Shown here piece after piece: positions 60,101 to 64,000 of a stretch of DNA of 64,000 nucleotides; the first letter of the stretch is position 1, and the number at the start of each line of letters is the position of its first letter. The stretch is from Onchidella celtica (taxonomy: Eukaryota > Mollusca > Gastropoda > Systellommatophora > Onchidiidae), in the NCBI GenBank assembly GCA_963931925.1, contig OZ007570.1:53953880-54017879 (forward strand), written 5' to 3'. A program made the translations under genes and the position numbers. The notes below the pieces were generated by a model. It was not told the DNA's origin, did not search any database, and saw only the letters and a list, made by a program, of their open reading frames with translations.

Positions 60101-63100
60101 TTGGCTGGGGAATTGCAGATGGCTGCGCAGTATTTAAGCGGAGCCATTCCCACGTTTCTTCACTACATGCAGAAATTTCCATCTGCGAGGGCAGTCGGCT
60201 GGATTCGGCCTGAGAGAATCAGAAGATTGTTAAAGTCATGTCTATGTCCTTGATAGACATTGGAATGAGACCATACGCTCTTACGAAATTATCTACTGCT
60301 ATTATCTCCAGCTCCCTGATCTCGTATCAGGGACCAATCGTAAGTTTCTACCTACTGATTCGACGAGGAACGTGAATCTGACCTTAATTTTCCAGTAGAA
60401 GTGCTACCGAAGAATGCAAGACTACAGTGTATTTTACATGCAACTAGATCTAGCATGAGTGTCTGGTATACACATTTGAAAATTGAAATTGATGTGTCTG
60501 GATGAGGCTGGGGATTGCCAGCCCATCCTAGAGTAGATCTAGATCTAATGTAACTACGTCAGTTGTGTTGACGAGTTATATCCTTTTAAGCGGTAGGCAC
60601 AAATAACTGAGTTAACATTGTCGTCTGAGACATTAAGATATTATTTGTTAGATAGTAGGTAGGCTATTTCTGAAAGATAGATAAGTAATAATTAAATTGT
60701 GAATGAGGCAGAATGATATAATCTTTTAAGAATCTAGAGGAGACTTCTAGTGATATATTATTGCATTTTCATTTGATGCTGCTGATGTTGTCTTTTTAAT
60801 ATGTAAGAGCTAGACGAAATTTGTTAGGGAATTTAAAGTAATAAATTTGTGGCCCTGCAAGGTCCTTGATAAAACTTACTCGAATTGTTATTAGTATATG
60901 TGGCATGGTATGGAAGAGTAATTTCTAAAAACCTCTCGATAGTTAAAATGCAGTCGTAATAATAATTCCATATAAACCATCCCCGTAACATTGCTGATGA
61001 TGCAGATGTGAACATTGATGATTTTGTGCCACCCAACCCTGACCGACTGGCCCTTCTCAGTTGCTTTAATGTGCCTGCTTCTAAAAGCAAAAATCCATTG
61101 CAGCCTGGGTCTGACGCTCTGGACTATTTCAAGAATAAAAATCAGATAAATTTCAGAATGATGCATGTCTCCAAGTTTGTTACATTAACAGTTTCTGTGT
61201 TCATTTTCCTCCATGAAAATATATACTATGTGTGGTTTATTTCAAGAAACGTATTTTATGTAATTTTTTTTTTGTGAACACACTTAATATTTGGAATGTT
61301 TTCTCAGGGAGAGGGGTATTTTGAACTGCCAACATGGTCAGGTGGGTGGTACACAAAGGGTTAATCCCATTTGCCACCTAAAACTTCACAGTCCTTGTCA
61401 GATTTCTGAAACTTTTAAAAATAATAAAAGCAGATGTATATCAAAATTTTATTTATGTCTCAACCTGGAACTTTCAGAGCAAAACAAAATGGAAAGAAAA
61501 AGAGATTATTAAAACAAAAGACTGTGTACCTCTGGAATTGGGCTTGCATACTCCTCATATAGTTCAGGCCAAATTAAACTGCAGCCATCTTGATAGAACC
61601 AATCTATTTCACGCCTGGAGAATGGGCAAATAAAAGAACGTTAATAAAAATCATTTGGATATATCTCCAAATATCAAATGAAAATGAAAACTATTGGTGT
61701 CTTAATAGTGGCTGTTGTTTGCCTTTCTCATTACTGAAAAAAAACACCTCAGACTGCAGGACCTTGCTTCATATTAAATGAGAATAGGAAAAAGTAAACA
61801 TCTGGGAAGGAATTTGCTGCCTGATGTTGCCCATGAGCGACGCATCCAGCAAATACCTTTGTGCCTGCTGTCGCCGATCGGTGACAAGCACGTGTATCTC
61901 TCTTTTCATATTTTGGAGTGATTTCCGTGTATTCTTCAGCCATTTTTGACTGTTTCCGATCAATAGCATTTCCGGCTTCGTTTACAGCACAGGCCACACA
62001 TAGTTTGAAGAAAGTTAAAACTGTGAAAAACCCTTCAGGCAGTAAAGTGTTATGGGCTTGCAGGCTTACAATTTCACTCCTAACTATATGAATCGATGGT
62101 TTTCACCTTGCGGCTTTTTTCAGGTTTTGGTGGCTCGATCATTCCAACAATTCTAACAAAACTAATAATGCAATGTCAGTACACAAGCTTCTAACTTCTT
62201 CCAACACAGCAGAAATTTTCTATTGTCATCTACACTTAGCACTAAATGTACTGTCAGCCTACAAGAGTTCCTGGCAGTCGAGAACACATTCACTGTCCAA
62301 GCCCAAGCAATATTACCTTGAACCGAGGAAGATTCCCTGAATGACAATAGCTTTAACTTTATCAGAATGTTCAATAGCATATGTCAAGGCCAGGGTTGAT
62401 CCCCAACTGCATCCAAACAGCACCCAGCTCTTGATGTTCAAAAGCTCTCGGAGTTTTTCTATGTCATTTACAAGGTCCCATGTTGTGTTTTCCTGAAAAT
62501 AAAATCATGATAAGTGTAAAATGCTGCTTCTTTCAGCCTCTCATTTCAAAAATATACACAGCAATGATATACATATAATATATCTCGTACCAAATAGCTT
62601 GTGAAATAAAATTGTGTTAGCTCTGAAGAACGACAGATCAAATTCAATGTGCAATGATCATTGTTACAACATACCTTCAATTCAGCTGATGGGGTAGATC
62701 TGCCTGCACCTCGCTGGTCAAATAATATTATTCTGTAGCATTCTGGATCAAACCAGCATCTTTCTTTAGGTAACTGACATCCCGCACCTGGACCACCATG
62801 ACTGAAATGACAATGGTTGCCATATATCAACACTAGTGAATTATACATTGTGATGTATGTCTACACCAAACCTCCATTTAACTTGGGTCCCTTACAGATT
62901 ACTGCCCATTATAAATCATATCGCCCTATCACTTTCTAGGATATAAAATTACCTGTTTTCACCCTTACCCATCCATTTGCACCCAAAAGCAAACAATGGA
63001 ACATAACAATTTTTTGCAAGAACCACTTACCCACTTTAGATCAACTGCAATAGTAATTTCAATGCAAGCTTAGAAAATATAAAAGCAATAGAATATTACT

Positions 63101-63518
63101 AATACCACTCACATAAAAAGAACGGGGTTCCCTTGGCAATTTCCTGATTGTTCATAATAAAGAGAATGCAGCTCTGACACCTGAAGAAAATCAACGATGG
63201 TAAATTTATTTCGGTGGATGACATTTTATACCAGTATGCTACCTTCCAAATATCATATCTATTCCTCGTACTGACAAAAATGAAGTTGTCAAGAGGTCAA
63301 ACTAAATAAAAGTGTGCATGATAGAGATACATACAGACACCAGAAAACATAGTTAGAAAGAAGAATTATACAACTCGGGAGAAAACATGGTTGTTAGACT
63401 GGTTTCAATAATGACTGAAAATCTTTACCTTCAAGAAACCTGTGTCGTATGGCTCAATATCTGGGTACAACTGCCGAGCTCCTTCACTCATATTTAAAAT
63501 TCCTGAAGCTTCAAACTG
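48012..63518 (-). CDS. pip: Prolyl iminopeptidase (peptidase family S33), 8 exons visible
   Basis: Alpha/beta-hydrolase aminopeptidase that removes N-terminal proline (EC 3.4.11.5), probably cytosolic. Exons in transcript order: 63429-63518, 63113-63180, 62675-62801, 62317-62492, 61530-61614, 50685-50872, 49146-49290, 48012-48122 (990 nt, 329 codons plus stop; bacterial enzymes are about 315 aa). Numbering from the first visible residue: oxyanion motif HGGPG 54-58, DQRGAGRS, nucleophile elbow GCSWGS with Ser124, acid Asp280 in NGRFD, His308 in DGHSD. LYPDIEPYDTGFLKVSELHS is the typical N-terminus. The first visible exon starts at a good acceptor, so an upstream exon probably lies beyond 64000, although Met10 could serve as the start. 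The 10.7-kb intron between exons 5 and 6 carries the LTR retrotransposon. Vertebrates lack this S33 enzyme as far as I know; seven introns argue against contamination. Confidence 0.93.
49146..49290 (-). CDS. pip: Prolyl iminopeptidase exon 7 (catalytic Asp)
   Basis: Encodes HYFIKKLFFDSETHILDNVK and IPTTVINGRFDVITPMETAW; the Asp of GRFD completes the triad. Acceptor TTACCACAG, donor AAG|GTGGAG. Confidence 0.93.
49746..49935. mobile_element. hAT-like MITE abutting TTAA element copy 2
   Basis: Left terminus CAGGCATGTCAAAC at 49746 and inverted GTTTGACATGCC ending at 49935. The last bases expected of the right end merge into the left terminus of the neighbouring TTAA element, so one may have inserted at the edge of the other. 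Confidence 0.5.
49934..50664. mobile_element. TTAA-type element copy 2 (uninterrupted)
   Basis: 731 bp with termini CCCTTTCGTGTTTA and, inverted, CCCTTTCATGTTTC. Aligns along its length with the parts of copy 1 (42328-44746) outside nested insertions. The flanking tetramers are CATG and CTAG rather than TTAA, so the target duplication has decayed or been altered. Subterminal CCCGGCC-type hairpins are present as in copy 1. Its right end lies 21 bp from exon 6 of the peptidase gene. Confidence 0.7.
50685..50872 (-). CDS. pip: Prolyl iminopeptidase exon 6
   Basis: Encodes DERHDMISAFYKHLTSDDRN, AKHWSKWELATLRP and FCLRFARIE. The donor was placed at GAGTG|GTAACA because it yields the family motif ARIECHYF across the junction; the alternative GA|GTGG keeps phase but gives ARIDHYF. 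Confidence 0.9.
52251..52306 (+). promoter_or_regulatory. Putative LTR promoter (CCAAT and TATA-like boxes)
   Basis: CCAATCAAA then, 48 bp on, TATTTAAG, with an initiator-like TTCACT near 52327. The spacing fits a pol II core promoter driving the genomic RNA. Confidence 0.5.
53008..53013 (+). terminator. LTR poly(A) signal AATAAA
   Basis: AATAAA in the 5' LTR; the copy at 60840-60845 in the 3' LTR is the one expected to end the genomic transcript. A GT-rich stretch follows. Confidence 0.5.
53160..53172 (+). other. Putative tRNA primer-binding site
   Basis: TGGAGAGGGACCC starts one base after the 5' LTR. TGG would pair with the CCA end of a tRNA. I could not match the remainder to a named tRNA, so the primer is unidentified. 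Confidence 0.55.
53173..54550 (+). other. Retrotransposon leader with repeated hairpin array
   Basis: About 1.4 kb untranslated. The final 600 bases hold six related GCAGTG...GACACTG units (54060-54082, 54182-54202, a diverged copy at 54236-54255, 54292-54321, 54368-54386, 54427-54448), interleaved with GAGAGAGATA runs and a recurring TCGC(G/A)TTGAGAGAGA phrase. Five can fold as short hairpins. Confidence 0.8.
54551..55858 (+). CDS. gag: Retrotransposon Gag
   Basis: 435-residue structural protein forming the particle and packaging RNA. Residues about 31-87 are an uninterrupted Glu/Arg/Lys helix (REREKE-type repeats), probably a single alpha-helix or coiled coil. The following region (about 110-280) has the sequence style of a Ty3/gypsy capsid (LPTFNEKLDRIDAYLHRFEL, YDKLKTALLKRF). 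An Arg/Pro/Tyr-rich basic stretch precedes one CCHC zinc knuckle, CFRCNRVGHIQRFC (396-409: C396, C399, H404, C409). ATG at 54551; ends at UGA 55856-55858. Pol continues in the same frame after this stop. Confidence 0.95.
   Translation: MAEFLKYIESAKVLGIPEEERASWCERQLQQDRDREDRKEAREREREKEVEREKEREREREKEREREKEREREKEREREKEREHELAIKKLERESLVTPTTVTNTYATKPKLPTFNEKLDRIDAYLHRFELHAKCVGWQQAMYSSCLSNLLTGKALEVFHSLKVEDANDYDKLKTALLKRFQHTEDGFHQRFRSCKPEPSENFSTYVNRLKHYLDRWIELANVTTGNYLQLYDLVLKDQIYTACHSDLVAHLKERAPTSSEEITSCAERYASAHPNRPLAKPSTTAPCYANVGKGVPTGHDRSRPTRRQAPNPRSQSEPPFFRQRDFPNRGNVSPRRGYQSYSFYEPRPYYRGNYPGQQYNRPQGPPRRVHFDNNNDYDRPQSLPYRGNDPNRTMCFRCNRVGHIQRFCNVKMESANACSIKSTPYETDGHSESS
54700..54799 (+). repeat. 100-nt uninterrupted polypurine tract inside gag
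   Basis: Only A and G from 54700 to 54799, preceded by another purine run 54673-54698. It encodes the ER/EK helix of Gag. The tract is unlike the rest of gag in composition. Confidence 0.9.
55856..55858 (+). promoter_or_regulatory. In-frame UGA separating gag from pol
   Basis: UGA followed by CAA; the next seven codons are open and the pol ATG (55880) is in the same frame, with G at -3. Expression of Pol therefore needs stop-codon readthrough or reinitiation 21 nt downstream, not a frameshift. Confidence 0.75.
55880..59059 (+). CDS. pol: Retrotransposon Pol: protease, integrase, reverse transcriptase, RNase H
   Basis: 1059 residues, no interruption. Aspartic protease near the start (D27-S28-G29, IIIG about 90-93). 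Integrase next: zinc-binding H209, H216, C246, C249; catalytic D279, D338, E374 (DD35E); a GPF module at 516-518 (WKGPFKVLKR). Then reverse transcriptase: CIDYRKLNEVT (696-706), KIDLSKGYWQIPL with D733, and YFDD (793-796). Last, RNase H: TDASDKGLGAVL with D944, ETDHRP, and terminal QADILSRL. Domain sequences are Ty3/gypsy-like, but integrase before RT is the copia-like order of the Gmr1 group. The gag UGA lies 21 nt upstream in the same frame. All catalytic residues are present. Confidence 0.96.
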   Translation: MSALHELGELTFYQGRVNAIRASVLRDSGCTTIGVRQSLVRPTQFLDKDVTCITFGGSVERFRLAEVYIDTPFLTGIVTACVLPNPVADIIIGNVPQVNKFPIGNLEIWTEDESVACATTRLQSSRRADSPLSNPTIEVNITSSAFHDEQHSDPTLKHLFAKVDPTAPDTSKFLIKDDLLYRNFRNKREAVMQLVVPRSFRRDIIRLAHDTSLAGHQGKARTKSRILSQFFWPSIYADVNRFVSTCDVCQRRTPKGRASRAPLQEMPMVSRPFERVAVDIVGPLHKSDRGHRFILSVIDYATRWPEAIPLKDISADHVAEALITIFSRLGFPVEILSDRGPQFTSELFKKVLELVGIKQRLTSPYHPQSNGCCERWNATMKAMLARVSADKPSDWDRQLPAILFAYRELPNASTGFSPFELLYGRKPRGPMAILHDLFAGSDTDDNDTRSAYQYVVDLRHRILNACQLAQKSSAAHASLYKLYRDQGSRLRTLAVGDQTLVLLPETKNKLLLTWKGPFKVLKRLSRVNYLIKIRGQDKVFHINMLKQYLSDDDNRQNNRRNVVAQANAALVSVDDDDPIKIENSIPALRSSENTSDVNINPDLSESQRQDIRDLLNEFTTVFTDLPGNTSLVQHVIRLKTDIPVFVKPYPRPLHAQETIITEVRNMFHLGVIERSTSPYNSPIVLVKKKDDTVRFCIDYRKLNEVTIYDAEPIPNQENLFAQLARATIFSKIDLSKGYWQIPLDENSKQYTAFQTPLGLMQWRYMPFGLVTAPATFARMMTILLQGMNSVLSYFDDICIYETNWSGHLAALRQFFIALRRAGLTAKPSKVFLGYNEINFLGHTIAHGVQTPDDKKITTILKLQPPRTKKEVRSLLGFLNYYRKFIPNFSSLTAPLSDLTRKNFPNKVKWTTECADTLRTVQKLFSTSPILILPDINQIFIVRTDASDKGLGAVLLQERDDTLRPCLYASRKLLDRECRYAIIERECLAIIFAVNAFSRYLLMSEFIIETDHRPLLFLKANRAKNARLTRWSLALQEYRFVIRAIPGGDNSQADILSRLI
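59060..59737 (+). other. Retrotransposon 3' untranslated region and polypurine tract
   Basis: 678 nt with no conserved frame and no env. Ends in GGGGTGGGGGATA (59725-59737) directly before the 3' LTR, the expected plus-strand primer. Confidence 0.75.
59738..60990 (+). repeat. 3' LTR (1253 bp)
   Basis: Matches the 5' LTR at a constant offset of 7832 with one seen difference (60427 G). Contains the same promoter-like boxes, hairpin and AATAAA (60840-60845). Followed by TTGCT. Confidence 0.95.
61530..61614 (-). CDS. pip: Prolyl iminopeptidase exon 5
   Basis: Encodes REIDWFYQDGCSLIWPELYE and EYASPIPE, the family's RRKEL-WFYQ-G region at the start of the cap. Acceptor TTCTCCAG, donor GAG|GTACAC. 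Confidence 0.93.
62317..62492 (-). CDS. pip: Prolyl iminopeptidase exon 4 (nucleophile)
   Basis: Encodes NTTWDLVNDIEKLRELLNI, SWVLFGCSWGSTLALTYAIE and GIFLGSR. GCSWGS is the GxSxG elbow. Acceptor TTATTTTCAG, donor AG|GTAATA. Confidence 0.96.
62675..62801 (-). CDS. pip: Prolyl iminopeptidase exon 3 (HGGPG)
   Basis: Encodes HGGPGAGCQLPKERCWFDPE and YRIILFDQRGAGRSTPSAEL. HGGPG forms the oxyanion hole; DQRGAGRS is the family signature. Donor AAG|GTATGT. Confidence 0.96.
63113..63180 (-). CDS. pip: Prolyl iminopeptidase exon 2
   Basis: Encodes VSELHSLYYEQSGNCQGNPV and LF; the split Ile codon joins exon 3 to give VLFIHGGPG. Acceptor TTTTCTTCAG, donor AT|GTGAGT. Confidence 0.93.
63429..63518 (-). 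CDS. pip: Prolyl iminopeptidase, first visible exon
   Basis: Encodes SEGARQLYPDIEPYDTGFLK, the typical N-terminus of prolyl iminopeptidases, preceded by an acceptor TTTTTCTCCCCAG. Met10 could be the start if the exon is alternatively used as first; otherwise more N-terminal sequence lies beyond the window. Confidence 0.88.
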
Positions 63519-64000
63519 CTGGGGAGAAAAATACGAAAGAGTGGAATGCATTCACACAACAGGTTTCTGCTCAAAGAGAGAAGTGAAACTCAGGATATAG
63601 AAAACGAATTTACTTTGCCAATTGCCCACGGACCAGAAATATTATAGCTATTGCAGACTATACTATAGTCTTACTGGTGCATTATAGGTCTTGACTGTGA
63701 AGTGATCTTGTTTTGATTTTTATGGTAAATTCAGGTATTCTGCCATGGCACCTGCATCATTTTGCAGTCCAACATAATATTTCATGTTTTCTTGTCCATG
63801 TTGTATAGACAAGGCCTGGTCACCCTCAATGCCATAACTTCAGAAATAAACCTGGTCTGTAATAGATATTTTTTTGCCTTGCCAACAGACTGGCTGCTTT
63901 TACAATTTTCAAGCGGGAAGCCACCATTACAGTCTCAATTTATTTTTGCATTTGCTAAAAATACGTCTGTCTCTGCATACACTGGTCAATCAATATAAAT
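63519..64000 (-). other. Intron or 5' region of prolyl iminopeptidase
   Basis: No further exon recognised; no repeats of note. Confidence 0.5.

Larger units (their letters stand above)
51901..60995 (+). mobile_element. Intact Gmr1-like Ty3/gypsy LTR retrotransposon
   Basis: Element 51906-60990 (9085 bp), flanked by TTGCT (51901-51905, 60991-60995). LTRs are 51906-53158 and 59738-60990, both 1253 bp, starting TGT and ending ACA; I found one difference (A at 52595, G at 60427). Order: 5' LTR, putative primer-binding site, leader with a hairpin array, gag, in-frame UGA, pol (PR-INT-RT-RH), 3' untranslated stretch, polypurine tract, 3' LTR. No envelope gene. Every required part seems present and open, so it may be capable of movement. 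Integrase upstream of RT marks it as Gmr1-like rather than a standard Ty3/gypsy element. It lies antisense to the peptidase gene within an intron. Confidence 0.95.
51533..61364 (+). mobile_element. piggyBac-type element split by an LTR retrotransposon
   Basis: Outer element 51537-61360 between TTAA duplications (51533-51536, 61361-61364). Termini are CCCTTTGTGTACCACC and its exact inverted copy ending at 61360. Without the retrotransposon and one TTGCT it is about 734 bp. Two tandem hairpin units GACCGCNATAGC(G/A)GCCTA follow the left end. An ATG at 51817 region opens an acidic frame (MSDSDSDRSDA); with a frameshift it runs across the insertion site into NIDDFVPPNPDRLALL and ALDYFKN, resembling the N-terminus of piggyBac transposases. 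The catalytic part is gone. Confidence 0.8.

Overview
The window is animal nuclear DNA: AT-rich, long introns, canonical GT-AG splicing, and dense eukaryotic transposons. Three conserved protein-coding genes were reconstructed exon by exon. Their sequence, together with the RTE and CR1/L2-type LINEs, a tRNA-derived SINE and TTAA-targeting DNA elements, points to a marine invertebrate, most likely a lophotrochozoan such as a mollusc. That placement is inference.

Layout. 5617-15209 (+) carries the last 11 exons of an ASK-type MAP kinase kinase kinase (MAP3K5/15 family); the kinase domain lies before position 1. About 10 kb of T-rich, non-coding sequence follows (probable 3' UTR and intergenic). 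29981-45542 (-) is a complete 8-exon Toll-interacting protein gene (TOLLIP, 284 aa; C2 and CUE domains), convergent with the kinase. 48012-63518 (-) holds 8 exons of a prolyl iminopeptidase (peptidase family S33), tandem with TOLLIP, with the full Ser-Asp-His triad.

Mobile DNA makes up much of the introns. The standout is an intact, very young LTR retrotransposon at 51906-60990, inserted antisense in a prolyl iminopeptidase intron. Its two 1253-bp LTRs differ at one base that I could see, and it has a 5-bp target duplication (TTGCT), an intact gag and an intact 1059-codon pol. Pol has the order protease, integrase, reverse transcriptase, RNase H: integrase precedes RT, the Ty1/copia-like order known in the Gmr1 group of Ty3/gypsy elements. 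Gag and pol are in the same frame, separated by a single UGA, and the leader contains an array of repeated CAGTG...CACTG hairpins. The element sits inside a deletion derivative of a TTAA-targeting (piggyBac-type) transposon.

Further TTAA-type elements lie at 8505, 35412, 42328 and 49934. They share a layout: CYCTTT-type termini followed by tandem subterminal hairpins. hAT elements lie at 9154 and 11992 (less certain at 49746, 10777 and 40822). LINE 3' fragments lie at 30192 (RTE), 41434 and 44131, and SINE copies at 10379, 34465, 39704 and 43474. The SINE and one LINE share a covarying 3' hairpin. No CRISPR array, rRNA gene or functional tRNA gene was seen.
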